Counted from the stretch's first letter, positions 48,497 through 57,042 are shown. The stretch: DNA of 64,000 bases from Ruminococcus sp. (GCA_017411385.1 JAFQQF010000013.1:1-64000); one strand, 5' to 3'. Program-made: numbers and translations. The notes: generated by a model from the letters alone, not told the origin.

Positions 48497-48990
48497 CTGC
48501 CGTCGCCTTTTCTTCTGAGTGTAATCTGTCTTTTGCTGTCAGCTCCGCCGCTTTCAAGCCACAAGGTCATATACCCCTCATTTAAACCGCTGTTGGGATT
48601 GCTCTCAATCTCCAAAGTAAAGGGAGTCGAGGGAGTGTAATCATTCTCAGGCTTTGCACCCTTGAAATATGAAAAAGGCACATACCACTGACCGTCACGG
48701 AATCTGTCATCAAGAAAAGATATTTCTGCAGGACTCAGAGGCTGAGGACCTTTAAGAAAATTCAGCATCTCTATGCCGATGTTTTTATCTGCACCATAAG
48801 CGCAAAGGGCAAGCACCGAGAGGGCTGCCGTCTTAAACGGACTGTCCAGACTTGCCTCGGGCAAGGCCTGAAGCTCTGAAAGGCTTTCAGGCAAACTGCC
48901 AAAGGTAAATGTTTCTTTTTTTGCAAGTTCGTTTGTAACAGGCTGTACCGCAGGTGTAACAGCCTCCTTGAATTTATCAAATATTCCCAT
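48427..48990 (-). CDS. Cytoplasmic DUF6935-like protein, function unknown
   Basis: 187 residues with no signal peptide. It starts MGIFDKFKEA, has an Ala/Leu-rich helical middle (AALSVLALCAYGADKN) and then a beta part with PLSPAEISFLDDRFRDGQWY, YFKGAKPENDYTPSTPFT and a closing KGDGRWFLWEQFIMVGIRTP. I recall this pattern from the DUF6935 family, often next to small lipoproteins, but could not check it. It starts one base after the upstream lipoprotein gene stops and overlaps the next, so the three genes form a tight translational unit. Confidence 0.75.
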   Translation of the reverse strand: MGIFDKFKEAVTPAVQPVTNELAKKETFTFGSLPESLSELQALPEASLDSPFKTAALSVLALCAYGADKNIGIEMLNFLKGPQPLSPAEISFLDDRFRDGQWYVPFSYFKGAKPENDYTPSTPFTLEIESNPNSGLNEGYMTLWLESGGADSKRQITLRRKGDGRWFLWEQFIMVGIRTPKSKDPWA

Positions 48991-48991
48991 A

Positions 48992-49498
48992 TTAACTCAC
49001 CTTTCCTACCACGGAATACTCTTTGTACTCCTGTGCCAAATCTGTAAAAAATGCATACAAAACCTCTATATGTTCATCCTTTGACTCTGCTCTCTTATAG
49101 CTTCCGTCGTCAAAATGAACCGTGGTTTTGTTTTCTGTTTTATCCATCACTTCAAACAGCGAGGGCTTTTTTCTGTATGAGCTTACATACTCAGAAATAC
49201 CATATTCTTTATCAAGCTTTTGAAGTCTTTTCAGGCATTCGGCATCCACCTTTATGCCCTCCAGAATTATCTCATAGGGCTCCTCTTCAAACCTAAACTG
49301 TGCATCAAGCAACACATCCTCACCCTCCTGCCTGAGATAAAAACTGTAGCAACAGCTGTAGTTCATATGATTCTGTGTAAAGCTAAGTCCCTTAAGCTCT
49401 TTACTCTCGTCAGGCGTAACACAGCATCCTGCAAGCACCATCACAAGCATTATGACGCTTGTAAGAGAAATAACCGCATATACCATTCGCTTCATCAC
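48992..49498 (-). CDS. Small lipoprotein of unknown function
   Basis: A signal peptide with lipobox (LVMVLAGC) is followed by a 145-residue mature domain. This begins with a Cys/Tyr-rich strand (NYSCCYSFYLRQEG) and contains a helix-rich second half with repeated Glu/Lys. I do not know the family. It stands 31 bases after the zinc-ribbon gene and one base before the DUF6935-like gene, in the operon that ends with the 599-residue dockerin protein. Confidence 0.78.
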   Translation of the reverse strand: MMKRMVYAVISLTSVIMLVMVLAGCCVTPDESKELKGLSFTQNHMNYSCCYSFYLRQEGEDVLLDAQFRFEEEPYEIILEGIKVDAECLKRLQKLDKEYGISEYVSSYRKKPSLFEVMDKTENKTTVHFDDGSYKRAESKDEHIEVLYAFFTDLAQEYKEYSVVGKVS

Positions 49499-49529
49499 AT
49501 CCTCCTGTGTGTACTCTATATTAATCTGT

Positions 49530-50465
49530 TTACATTTTATCTCTGAAATCTATAGGGTCACCGCACTGAGGACAGAAGTTTGGTGCAGGCTGATTAGAAG
49601 GCAAAACCCAACCGCATTTATCACAGCGCACACCAGTACCCATTCCCATAGGCTTTCTGCTTCCGCATACAGGACAGAACTCGCCTTGATTTTGAGAATT
49701 ACAATTACTGCATACCCACATTGCACCACCTGCTGAATGACTATAAGCAGGCTGACTGTATGTAGGCTGATTATATATAGTTTGGTTGTACGCGGGCTGA
49801 TTGTATGAGGGCTGATTGTATGCAGGCTGATTGTACGTGGGCTGATTGTATGCAGGCTGATTGCTTGCCTGAGCATTACCTATCAGCAGATTGCTCAGCT
49901 CGTACATCTGTCTTTCGTATTCCCTATACATATCTGTCATCACATTCTGGGGACGATCGCCGTCGCTGAGCTCAAGCTCAATTTCAGAGAACCAAGGCGA
50001 ATCAACGCTGAGCTCAACTCTGAACTCATACTCAATTTCATATCTGGGAGGATTGTAGCTCACGCTGTTGCCGTCTGCATCCTCTCTGTATATTTCATCC
50101 CTATGCTCAACTATATCTGTGTTACATGCAAGAACCTGAGAGATATTTATAATATCCGGGTTATCGCTTCGCCAATCTCTGCTTCTTGTCACAATAAACT
50201 TCTTACTCTGCACATCCACATACACTTTCTCGTTGTTACCAAACACAAGGGTAGGGTTAAAGCTCTGCAGATTTCTTTTGTTTTCCTCTCTGTATTCAAG
50301 CTGCTCTTTAATCTGTGCTACAGTAGAGCTTCTCCTCTCGCTGAAAAAGGGACTGAGCTTTCTTGCACAATCCTTGCAGAGGTTACCGTCATCCAGCTTC
50401 CTGTTGCCTAAAAGACCGATTTTTTCACCGCATACGTCACAGAATTTTTTGTCAAACAATCCCAT
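49530..50465 (-). CDS. Cytoplasmic zinc-ribbon protein with DUF4428 head and YNQPx repeat
   Basis: AAGGAGG precedes the ATG. Residues 1-45 are a DUF4428 zinc finger (CDVCGEKIGLLGNRKL, CKDC, KLSPFF). A beta domain of about 130 residues follows, of the kind often fused to DUF4428. Then comes a linker of about eight five-residue repeats (YNQPA/T/S). Two C-terminal zinc ribbons close the protein (CSNCNSQNQGEFCPVCG and CDKCGWVLPSNQP...CPQCG). There is no signal or membrane segment. It heads the minus-strand operon that runs through the lipoproteins. The role is unknown; zinc ribbons of this type often mediate protein contacts. Confidence 0.85.
   Translation of the reverse strand: MGLFDKKFCDVCGEKIGLLGNRKLDDGNLCKDCARKLSPFFSERRSSTVAQIKEQLEYREENKRNLQSFNPTLVFGNNEKVYVDVQSKKFIVTRSRDWRSDNPDIINISQVLACNTDIVEHRDEIYREDADGNSVSYNPPRYEIEYEFRVELSVDSPWFSEIELELSDGDRPQNVMTDMYREYERQMYELSNLLIGNAQASNQPAYNQPTYNQPAYNQPSYNQPAYNQTIYNQPTYSQPAYSHSAGGAMWVCSNCNSQNQGEFCPVCGSRKPMGMGTGVRCDKCGWVLPSNQPAPNFCPQCGDPIDFRDKM
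49749..49863 (-). repeat. 15-bp tandem repeat encoding YNQPx
   Basis: The unit GGCTGATTGTATGCA (plus strand) recurs about eight times with small changes, all in frame. It is a likely site of slippage that changes linker length without breaking the frame. Confidence 0.75.
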
Positions 50466-50508
50466 AAAAAAGCCTCCTTAAAATTACAGTTTACAGTCCT
50501 TTCTCTTA

Positions 50509-50537
50509 TTGACTGAAACTAAAAAATAGATTATAAT
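50509..50537 (+). promoter_or_regulatory. Sigma-A promoter for the LuxR-type regulator
   Basis: TTGACT (50509-50514) and TATAAT (50532-50537) are exactly 17 bases apart, on the strand of the LuxR-type gene but about 280 bases upstream of it. Confidence 0.7.
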
Positions 50538-50543
50538 TTAATG

Positions 50544-50814
50544 GTTAATAAAATTATACAGGGCGGCTCTGTTTTTGGTGGAACTTAACAGAGCTTTGCT
50601 TTGAACAAATAGGGTACCCTTGGGGATTTAACTAGGCAAGGTCTATACCCTCCTTCAAACTCTTGCAACTATATTATATGGATTTCAGTTTGTTTTGTAC
50701 CCACCCAAAACCAAACTTTTCGGGTGGTTTTGTCCTCTTTTTTTCAAAAAGGGGTGGGAAAAAGGGTGGGAACAAATAAAAAGCGCGCACAATCCTTACA
50801 AAAGGAGTTCATTT
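50544..50814 (+). other. Long, structured 5' leader of the LuxR-type regulator
   Basis: About 270 bases lie between the promoter and the start codon and hold no convincing gene. A perfect 8-bp stem (GCTCTGTT 50566-50573 / AACAGAGC 50587-50594) and a looser pairing of AGGGTA with TACCCT can form. A run of GGGTGGGA repeats precedes the AAAGGAG ribosome site. It matches no riboswitch I know. Confidence 0.45.
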
Positions 50815-51876
50815 ATGATAAAAAAGCTCGCCGGCATAGGGAGTATTTTCCTTGTGCTTTTGTCACTCTTTGGTTGCTCTGCTGTCGGGGATAAATCTCT
50901 ATCCCTCAGTACAGTTTATCTTGCAACCACAATACTTGCTCTCCTCCTGCTGGGAGCATATTGCCTTCTTATCCGAAAGCGACAGCTATGGTTAACCGTT
51001 CTGTTTTTAGCGGTAAGCATTGTCAACACAGGCTACTTTGCCCTTTCGATTTCCTCCACCTTGGAGGAAGCCCTGCTTTCGAACCGCATTGCCTATGCAG
51101 GCTCGGTTATGCTCCCCTTGTCAATGCTTATGGTTATACTACACACCTGTCAAATAAAATTTCCAAAGTGGGCAACCTACACCCTCACAGGCATAAGTGC
51201 TGTGGTATTCCTCATTGCCGCAAGTCCCGGATATCTGGATGTCTATTACAAGGAAGTCACACTAACAACGGTAGGAGGAGCAACCGCCCTTGAGAAGGTA
51301 TACGGACCATTGCATAGCGTATATCTTTACTATCTGTTGGGACACTTCTTGCTTATGGCAGGTGCCATAGCCTACTCTTTTGTTAAGAAAAAAATCTCCT
51401 CTCCGTCACAAGCCGTACTTCTGCTGTCCTCCGTACTGGTCAACATGGGGGTATGGCTTATGGAACAGCTTATTAAGGTTGAATTTGAATTCCTTGCTGT
51501 TTCCTATATTCTAAGCGAGGTTTTTCTTCTTTGCTTCTATGTTCTGATTCAAGATATGCTGCAAAAAGCCCCTGTTACCCAGCAAAGCACATCTGCCCCG
51601 CCTTCCTCTGTCCCTTCTCAAAGCAATGACGAGGAGGACAAAGAAAAGGTTCAGCACCTTGCCTCTATGCTCCACACCCTCACACCTACAGAAAAGCAGG
51701 TATATACTCTGTATCTTGAAGGCAAGGGCACAAAAGAGGTTATGCAGGAACTCACAATCACAGAGAACACTTTGAAATACCACAACAGAAACATCTACTC
51801 AAAGCTTGGGATATCCTCCAGAAAAGAGCTTTTAAAAATAGCTACTCTTGCAACAAAGGAAATCAACTCAAAATAA
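50815..51876 (+). CDS. Membrane-bound LuxR-family regulator (7TM-type sensor plus HTH)
   Basis: ATG 50815 follows AAAGGAG; a longer frame from 50695 has no ribosome site. The 353-residue product has about seven hydrophobic segments in its first 230 residues, like the 7TM region found in front of some sensor kinases. A Pro/Ser/Gln linker (QQSTSAPPSSVPSQSNDEE) leads to a LuxR/GerE HTH at about 288-345 (LTPTEKQVYTLYLEGKGTKE, TLKYHNRNIYSKLGISSRKE). There is no kinase or receiver domain, so signal and DNA binding are joined in one membrane protein. It is divergent from the zinc-ribbon/dockerin operon. The first segment ends FGC like a lipobox, but the HTH requires the C-terminus to be cytoplasmic. 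Targets are unknown. Confidence 0.9.
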   Translation: MIKKLAGIGSIFLVLLSLFGCSAVGDKSLSLSTVYLATTILALLLLGAYCLLIRKRQLWLTVLFLAVSIVNTGYFALSISSTLEEALLSNRIAYAGSVMLPLSMLMVILHTCQIKFPKWATYTLTGISAVVFLIAASPGYLDVYYKEVTLTTVGGATALEKVYGPLHSVYLYYLLGHFLLMAGAIAYSFVKKKISSPSQAVLLLSSVLVNMGVWLMEQLIKVEFEFLAVSYILSEVFLLCFYVLIQDMLQKAPVTQQSTSAPPSSVPSQSNDEEDKEKVQHLASMLHTLTPTEKQVYTLYLEGKGTKEVMQELTITENTLKYHNRNIYSKLGISSRKELLKIATLATKEINSK

Positions 51877-51879
51877 ATC

Positions 51880-51912
51880 AAAGCGTACTGAAGTATTTTT
51901 TCAGTACGCTTT
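51880..51912 (+). terminator. Terminator between convergent genes
   Basis: AAAGCGTACTGA and TCAGTACGCTTT form a perfect stem followed by TTTCTTTT on the plus strand. It can also serve the converging minus-strand gene. Confidence 0.85.
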
Positions 51913-51965
51913 TTCTTTTAATTTATTATTTCTGATTATTCTGCCAGACTAAAGCATTGTGCAAA

Positions 51966-53321
51966 TCAATGGCGGAAGGCACCGTCAGGAGGTGCCATTC
52001 CAGGCATTCCGGGGCCTCCTGCCATACCCTCGCTGCCTACAGCAACCTGTTCTTCTCCGCTATACAGGGTGTAGGTATCATCTGTCAGGTCAGAACTGCT
52101 GTAAACAATCACAGAACAATCATTTTCAATGAAAAGAGTTGCAACAGCTTCGTCTGAAGAATTCTTAATGCTTAATTCCTCTGTATCTGACAGACTCTGT
52201 CTGAGATTGAAAACAACATAATTTTGTCCTCCGTCCTCAAATCTGTCAAGCATACTGCCGCTTGCAACAACGGTTCCGCCGTTTATGTGTATACCCATAT
52301 CAGAATCAATACCTGCATCTGCACTTGTCGAGCAAGCCTGAGCCTTTACTTCGCCGCCATTGATAACAAGCCAACCGTTAGAATCAATGCCGTCGCCCTC
52401 GCCTGTTTCGCCTGTAACCTTTATGTTAAGCACACCGCCGTTTACGGTAGTAACCGAAACACCGTCTTCGTTGGTATTGATTCCGTCATTACCCGAATTA
52501 ATATTGATTATGCCGCCGTTAATTGTAAGATGCAGTTCGCTGTCCAAGCCTTCATTTTCTGCATTGATAGTGAGCACTCCCGTGCCTTCTTCACCGCCGT
52601 TTATATTCATTGACATCTTTGAATAAAAAGCACCGTCGTACTTATGCAGCTTGCTTGCATCCTCAACGGAAGCTCCGTCTGCACTGAGCACAATGCTGTC
52701 GGGCTTGTATATTTTCGCAACATAAGAGCCGTTTACTGTGTTTTCTGAGCCGTCTGCAATAATAACATTAGCTCCTGTAAGGGTTGTATCCACATCCTTT
52801 GAGGCTGTATCTGCATCATCGCTTCCACATTCATATACGTTGTAGAAAATTATAGCAGGAGCTACCTCACAGGTAATATCCACACCATCAAGAATCAGAG
52901 TAACAACCGCCTCCGGATTTTCTTTTGCACTATCACCCAAGTCAACTGCAATCTGTCCTTTTGAAAGCTTACCGCTCAGTCTGTAAGTACCTGCTTTTGT
53001 GATGTGCACAACTGTGTGAGCTAAAGCTTCCTCTTCGCTGTGAGCATCCTCATCGGAGCCTTCGCCATAGGTGAAATCCTTGCCCTCTTCGTAATACACA
53101 ATGTCTTTATCTATATGCGTTGTGTCAGAAGCAGCAGCCTCCACTGTGATATCTTCATCGTCAAGTCCGATATCCACCACACCGTCATCTGCTAAAACGG
53201 AGTCTGTGGGCTGAGCTTCGGTTGTGATGTTCTCCGGCTCGGTTACATCGGAGGTCATACCGCAAGCTGTAAGAATAAACATCAAACAAAGCAAAATTGT
53301 AAAAACACTAAACTTTTTCAT
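51966..53321 (-). CDS. Cthe_2159-type carbohydrate-binding beta-helix lipoprotein
   Basis: A lipobox signal (MFILTACGM) is followed by an acidic linker and a beta-helix domain from about residue 80 to 400. Regular turns include LTINAENEGLDSEL, LTINGGIININSGNDGINTN, VTTVNGGVLNIKV and GIHINGGTVVASG. This is the pattern of the Cthe_2159 family, whose founding member from Clostridium thermocellum binds acidic polysaccharide. The tail is Gly/Met/Pro-rich (GGPGMPGMAPPDG). It lies between the LuxR regulator and the amylase, each bounded by terminators, so it is probably a single-gene unit with its own promoter. Binding of a glycan at the cell surface is inferred from the family. Confidence 0.88.
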   Translation of the reverse strand: MKKFSVFTILLCLMFILTACGMTSDVTEPENITTEAQPTDSVLADDGVVDIGLDDEDITVEAAASDTTHIDKDIVYYEEGKDFTYGEGSDEDAHSEEEALAHTVVHITKAGTYRLSGKLSKGQIAVDLGDSAKENPEAVVTLILDGVDITCEVAPAIIFYNVYECGSDDADTASKDVDTTLTGANVIIADGSENTVNGSYVAKIYKPDSIVLSADGASVEDASKLHKYDGAFYSKMSMNINGGEEGTGVLTINAENEGLDSELHLTINGGIININSGNDGINTNEDGVSVTTVNGGVLNIKVTGETGEGDGIDSNGWLVINGGEVKAQACSTSADAGIDSDMGIHINGGTVVASGSMLDRFEDGGQNYVVFNLRQSLSDTEELSIKNSSDEAVATLFIENDCSVIVYSSSDLTDDTYTLYSGEEQVAVGSEGMAGGPGMPGMAPPDGAFRH

Positions 53322-53342
53322 AACATCATCCTTTCACTTATC

Positions 53343-53348
53343 ATTATA
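53343..53348 (-). promoter_or_regulatory. -10 box of the Cthe_2159-type gene
   Basis: TATAAT on the minus strand stands just ahead of AAAGGATG and the start codon. The -35 region is weak. Confidence 0.4.
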
Positions 53349-53426
53349 TCATTCAATTTTCATAATTACAGGTAAATCAATATAATTTCACTTACTTTTC
53401 ACCTAAAAACCACATTCAACAGGTTC

Positions 53427-53462
53427 AAAACGGCTGAGGATATTTTTATCCTCAGCCGTTTT
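53427..53462 (-). terminator. Terminator of the amylase gene
   Basis: AAAACGGCTGAGGATA and TATCCTCAGCCGTTTT are exact 16-base inverse copies around a 4-base loop, just after the amylase stop. Confidence 0.9.
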
Positions 53463-53474
53463 GAAACGTTTTTG

Positions 53475-54971
53475 TTAATTCACAGTAAAAATGTAGAATT
53501 CATAGGGCTTGAACTCTTTTAAGTTTAAATCACTCAGGGTAAACTCTTTGTCTTCAACATCAATTGCAGTACCGTCATAATGCATTACGCACTGTGCTTT
53601 TTCTACATCGAAGCTGAATGTAACATCAGAGATTGCTTCGTAGTAAAGGTTTGCTACGTAATACACCTTGTTGTTTCCCATAGTCCTTGAAAAAGCAAGG
53701 AACTTGGGGTTGCTTGTTTCCAAGAATTCAATATCACGGTTAGTAGAAGCCAGAGCCTCGTTCTCTGCTTTCAAGGAAGAGAGCTTAGAGATAAGCTCTG
53801 CATACACAGGCTCACTTTCCCACACGATTGTGTCTTTTTCAAAGAACTCAATCTCATGGTCGTAGCCCTGCTCGTTGGCGGTATATATCAAAGGAAAACC
53901 GGGAGCTGTGTAAGAAAGTGCAAACATCGCAGGGTATGTTTCTCTAAAACGGTCAACAATGGTTCCCTCGTAGGAGTTCTTATCATGGTTATCCGTGTAG
54001 TTCATGGGGAAGCTTCCCTCTGCATAAATTGTGCTCAGAGGCAGAGCTTTTTTCATAGAATCTGTATCAAGACCTGCTTTAACCATAAGTGACTGGCTGT
54101 AAAGACTGTCGTTATAACAACAATCGAAAGCATAACAGGTAAGCAGATTTGATGCAGAAACCTCAGCAAGCATCATAATTTCGCTGTTGATGGACTTAAG
54201 CTTGTAAACTGCCGCATTCCAGAATGTAACAGGTACACCGCTGGCGTGGTCACATCTGAAACCATCAACGCCTACCTCCTCAACCCAGAACTGCATACAT
54301 TTAATCATTTCTGCACGCATTTCGTAGTTGTCAAAGTTAAGCTCGGCAATATCAGTCCAGTCATAAGGATATGTAATCTCGCCGTTTTTGTCGTGCTCGT
54401 ACCAATCCTCATGCTCTTTTATCCACTTATGGTCCCAGCCTGTGTGATTGGCAACCCAGTCCAGTATAACCTTAAAGCCCATTTCGTGTGCTGTATCAAC
54501 AAGGTGCTGAAAATCCTCCATTGTACCAAACTCAGGATTTATTGCCATATAGTCGTCAACCGCATAGTAAGAGCCTAAGGTACCCTTTCGCTCGGTTTCG
54601 CTGATGGGATGTATAGGCATAAACCAAAGAGTGTTGATGCCCATATCCTTGAGTCTTTGCAGGTGGGCTTCAAAAGCTTTGAAGGTGCCCTCCTCTGTAT
54701 ACTGTCTGATATTAACCTCATACAGAACACAGGTATCAAGCCAAGAAGCGGTAGTCTTTTTGAGCACAGGGTCAGCACCCGACAAATCGGTCATAACCCC
54801 GTCTACTATACTGCCCTCTAACACATCCTCAGACAAAACATAATCTTCTTTTTCAAGCTCCTCTGTCGCCTGTGTAGGGGGAGTGCTCTCTGTGTTTGAC
54901 TGTCCCGAGGTGCAAGCAGCCATTGACAAAAACACTACAAGAGCAAGTAATAACGCAAGATACTTTTTCAT
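53475..54971 (-). CDS. GH13 alpha-amylase family lipoprotein
   Basis: The lipobox signal (VFLSMAACTS) places it on the outer face of the membrane. The 498-residue protein is a (beta/alpha)8 glycoside hydrolase of family 13. LYEVNIRQYT is the first strand and VILDWVANH is region I. The nucleophile Asp is in GVDGFRCDHA (about D241), the acid Glu in MMLAEVS (about E270) and the third Asp in YTDNHDKNS (about D327). A short C-terminal beta domain follows. It should cleave alpha-1,4-glucans such as starch-derived oligosaccharides. No starch-binding module is attached. Its promoter is the best in the region, and it stands alone between terminators. With the CBM26-like dockerin protein at 32267-36865 it suggests starch use at the cell surface. 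Confidence 0.95.
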   Translation of the reverse strand: MKKYLALLLALVVFLSMAACTSGQSNTESTPPTQATEELEKEDYVLSEDVLEGSIVDGVMTDLSGADPVLKKTTASWLDTCVLYEVNIRQYTEEGTFKAFEAHLQRLKDMGINTLWFMPIHPISETERKGTLGSYYAVDDYMAINPEFGTMEDFQHLVDTAHEMGFKVILDWVANHTGWDHKWIKEHEDWYEHDKNGEITYPYDWTDIAELNFDNYEMRAEMIKCMQFWVEEVGVDGFRCDHASGVPVTFWNAAVYKLKSINSEIMMLAEVSASNLLTCYAFDCCYNDSLYSQSLMVKAGLDTDSMKKALPLSTIYAEGSFPMNYTDNHDKNSYEGTIVDRFRETYPAMFALSYTAPGFPLIYTANEQGYDHEIEFFEKDTIVWESEPVYAELISKLSSLKAENEALASTNRDIEFLETSNPKFLAFSRTMGNNKVYYVANLYYEAISDVTFSFDVEKAQCVMHYDGTAIDVEDKEFTLSDLNLKEFKPYEFYIFTVN

Positions 54972-55023
54972 GAATATTTCTCCTTAAAAACATAAAAATG
55001 TTTATGAATATCATACAAAAAGT

Positions 55024-55052
55024 ATTATATATTCTTTCTGCAAAAAAATCAA
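55024..55052 (-). promoter_or_regulatory. Sigma-A promoter of the amylase gene
   Basis: TTGATT (55047-55052) and TATAAT (55024-55029) on the minus strand are 17 bases apart, about 50 bases before the start codon. Confidence 0.75.
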
Positions 55053-55106
55053 ACACAAATATACATTTATCCGTTTATCAGCAACACTTGTCATATATGA
55101 GCTAAG

Positions 55107-55145
55107 AAAGAGGCTTCTCAGGCAGTACTCCCGAGAAGCCTCTTT
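55107..55145 (-). terminator. Terminator of the ABC exporter operon
   Basis: AAAGAGGCTTCTCAGG and CCGAGAAGCCTCTTT pair with one bulge, followed on the minus strand by TTTCTT. Confidence 0.85.
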
Positions 55146-55150
55146 ATCTG

Positions 55151-55897
55151 TCATTTATCCTGCTTCATTCTTATATTAAAAGCAAAAACCGCCGCAATTG
55201 AAATAATTAAAGCATAGCCCAACACCCACATAAGCTCGGGCATAATCAAAGAGAACTCACCCGACAATGCATATCTGCCTGCATCAACTGCGTGCACAAA
55301 GGGCAGCAACTCTGCGGTTTTTTCAAAGGCTCCGCCTACAAGGGACAAGTCAAACCATGTGCCCGAAAGCCATGCAGAAAGGTTTGTAAGCAATGCTCCG
55401 CAGACTCCACCCACAGCCTTGTCATTAAAAATTGTACCGCACAGCAAACCGATTGCAATATACAGCACCGCCACAGGGATATTCACCGCAATGGCAAGAA
55501 GTATGTTTGTGCTCCATTCCAAACCAAAAGCGAAGGCAGCAGCGTAACAAACAACACTCTGCACCAAAGCCACAGGCACAAGAGGAAGAGTATATCCGAC
55601 AATATACTGTGCAGGCTTGAGCGGTGAAGTGAACAAACGGAGAATAAAGCTTGTGCATCTGTCCTTGGACACAAGGGTTGCCGTAAAAAGAGAGATAAAG
55701 CTAAGTCCGAACACAGAAATTCCGGGCACAAGATTTGAAATTTCAAAAAGTGACATTTCTGCTTCTTCGGGAATTCCTGCATTAATAGCCGAAAGCAATA
55801 CCAGAAGCACCAAAGGAAATAGAATGCCAAACACAAGGGTAAACATATCCCTTACGATTTCTTTTGTGTTTCGAAGTGCAAATACAAAAGCTCTCAT
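55151..55897 (-). CDS. ABC-2 type transporter permease
   Basis: About six membrane helices spread over 248 residues fit an ABC-2 exporter permease, with the typical pattern of a first helix (LVFGILFPLVLLVLL), a cytoplasmic loop with SKDRCTSFILRLFTSPLKPA and four further helices. I prefer the ATG at 55897, seven bases after GAGG; a GTG at 55903 overlapping the ATPase stop is the alternative. It forms one unit with the ATPase and the XRE-AbrB regulator. The substrate cannot be told from sequence; drugs or peptides are usual for this class. Confidence 0.93.
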   Translation of the reverse strand: MRAFVFALRNTKEIVRDMFTLVFGILFPLVLLVLLSAINAGIPEEAEMSLFEISNLVPGISVFGLSFISLFTATLVSKDRCTSFILRLFTSPLKPAQYIVGYTLPLVPVALVQSVVCYAAAFAFGLEWSTNILLAIAVNIPVAVLYIAIGLLCGTIFNDKAVGGVCGALLTNLSAWLSGTWFDLSLVGGAFEKTAELLPFVHAVDAGRYALSGEFSLIMPELMWVLGYALIISIAAVFAFNIRMKQDK

Positions 55898-55899
55898 AT

Positions 55900-56625
55900 T
55901 CACACCTCACCCTCTGTAATTCGCACAAAAGCTTCTTCGAAGCTGTCTGTATTAGCTAAATTCTTCAGTTCATCCGCCGTACCCTCTGCCATAAGCTCCC
56001 CTTTTGCCATAATTCCGATGCGGTCAGCCAAAGCTTCCGCTTCTTCAAGGTAATGGGTAGTAAGTATAATTGTAATTTTACCTTTCAGCTTCTCTATCTG
56101 CTTCCAAAGTTCACGGCGGGCAAGCACATCAAGCCCCAAGGTGGGTTCGTCAAGAAACAGCACAGAAGGCTCGCTGATAAGTGCCATGGCAATGCTCAGC
56201 CTTCTCATAAATCCGCCAGAAAGCTTTTTAGCTCTGATATTTTCTACTTCTCTCATACCTAACTCGTCAATTGTTATCTGAGCTTTTCTTTTTGCTTCTG
56301 CCTTAGAAAATCCGAAAACCCCTGCAATAAATTCAAGATTTTCCTTAACACTCAGGTTAGGGGCAACCGAGGTTTCCTGAGGCGAAACGCTGATTATCTG
56401 CTTCACCTTATGGCTGTCTGAAATGATGCTGTTTGAAAAAACCTGTGCTTCTCCCGAGGTTGGTCTGATAAGGCAAGAGAGCATTTTGATGGTTGTGGAT
56501 TTGCCTGCACCGTTCACACCTAAAAGTGCATACATCTCACCCTTTTCGATAGTAAGATTAAGCTCCTTAACAACTGTTTTTTCTTTGTATTTTTTAGTAA
56601 GATTATGTGTTTTTACAGCTATCAT
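55900..56625 (-). CDS. ABC transporter ATP-binding protein
   Basis: All nucleotide-binding motifs are present: Walker A GVNGAGKST, Q-loop SVSPQET, signature LSGGFMRRLS, Walker B VLFLDEPTLGLD and the switch His in ILTTHYLEEAE. The 241-residue length is short for an ABC-2 partner but complete. The start at ATG 56625 is placed five bases after AGAGG; a GTG two codons upstream is less likely. It is directly downstream of the XRE-AbrB regulator and overlaps or abuts the permease. Confidence 0.95.
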   Translation of the reverse strand: MIAVKTHNLTKKYKEKTVVKELNLTIEKGEMYALLGVNGAGKSTTIKMLSCLIRPTSGEAQVFSNSIISDSHKVKQIISVSPQETSVAPNLSVKENLEFIAGVFGFSKAEAKRKAQITIDELGMREVENIRAKKLSGGFMRRLSIAMALISEPSVLFLDEPTLGLDVLARRELWKQIEKLKGKITIILTTHYLEEAEALADRIGIMAKGELMAEGTADELKNLANTDSFEEAFVRITEGEV

Positions 56626-56634
56626 AAGCACCTC

Positions 56635-57042
56635 TTATTTGCCTAAATCAAAATCAGACAAACCCTTAATTTTTGCAAACGCCATTCCTCGTTTGTCACC
56701 CACAACCAAAAGCTTATCACCGGGGGTTATGTCATAAACACTTCGGGCATGCTTTGGTATAACTACCTGTCCCCGCTCGCCCACCTTTACAATTCCGAAA
56801 ATATAGTTCCCTTCAGACGTGCCTAAATCACTCTCTGTTTGCTCTTCTAAAGGACAGGACACAATAGCATCCAATGAAACACCGTAAAGCATTGCAAGCT
56901 CTGCACATTTTGAAATATCGGGCAAAGATTCTCCCGACTCCCACTTTGCCACGGTCTGACGGGACACTCCCACCCTTTCGGATAGCTCCTCCTGAGAGAA
57001 CCCCTTGCTTCGTCTGAGGTATTTCAAGTTTCTGCTAATCAT
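56635..57042 (-). CDS. XRE-family HTH regulator fused to an AbrB-like domain
   Basis: Residues 1-60 are a Cro/C1-type HTH (SQEELSERVGVSRQTVAKWE). Residues about 78-125 are a SpoVT/AbrB-like swapped-hairpin DNA-binding domain (VKVGERGQVVIPKHAR, DITPGDKLLVV). Two different DNA-binding domains in a 135-residue protein is a known but uncommon arrangement, often at the head of an ABC-2 exporter operon, as here. It probably represses its own operon; the palindrome at 57106-57124 just above the -35 box is a candidate site. Confidence 0.93.
   Translation of the reverse strand: MISRNLKYLRRSKGFSQEELSERVGVSRQTVAKWESGESLPDISKCAELAMLYGVSLDAIVSCPLEEQTESDLGTSEGNYIFGIVKVGERGQVVIPKHARSVYDITPGDKLLVVGDKRGMAFAKIKGLSDFDLGK

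Noticed and set aside
48065..48990. Frameshifted single gene
   Set aside because: The two products are different in kind: a cytoplasmic protein with a natural end, and a lipoprotein with its own lipobox; overlap is more likely coupling.
49749..49863. CRISPR-like array
   Set aside because: Units are 15 bp with no spacers and translate in frame to YNQPx.
50542..50700. Short upstream peptides in the LuxR leader (15 and 33 codons)
   Set aside because: Neither has a ribosome binding site, and codon content looks random.
50544..50814. Known riboswitch or T-box
   Set aside because: No recognisable conserved core and no clear terminator/antiterminator pair ahead of the gene.
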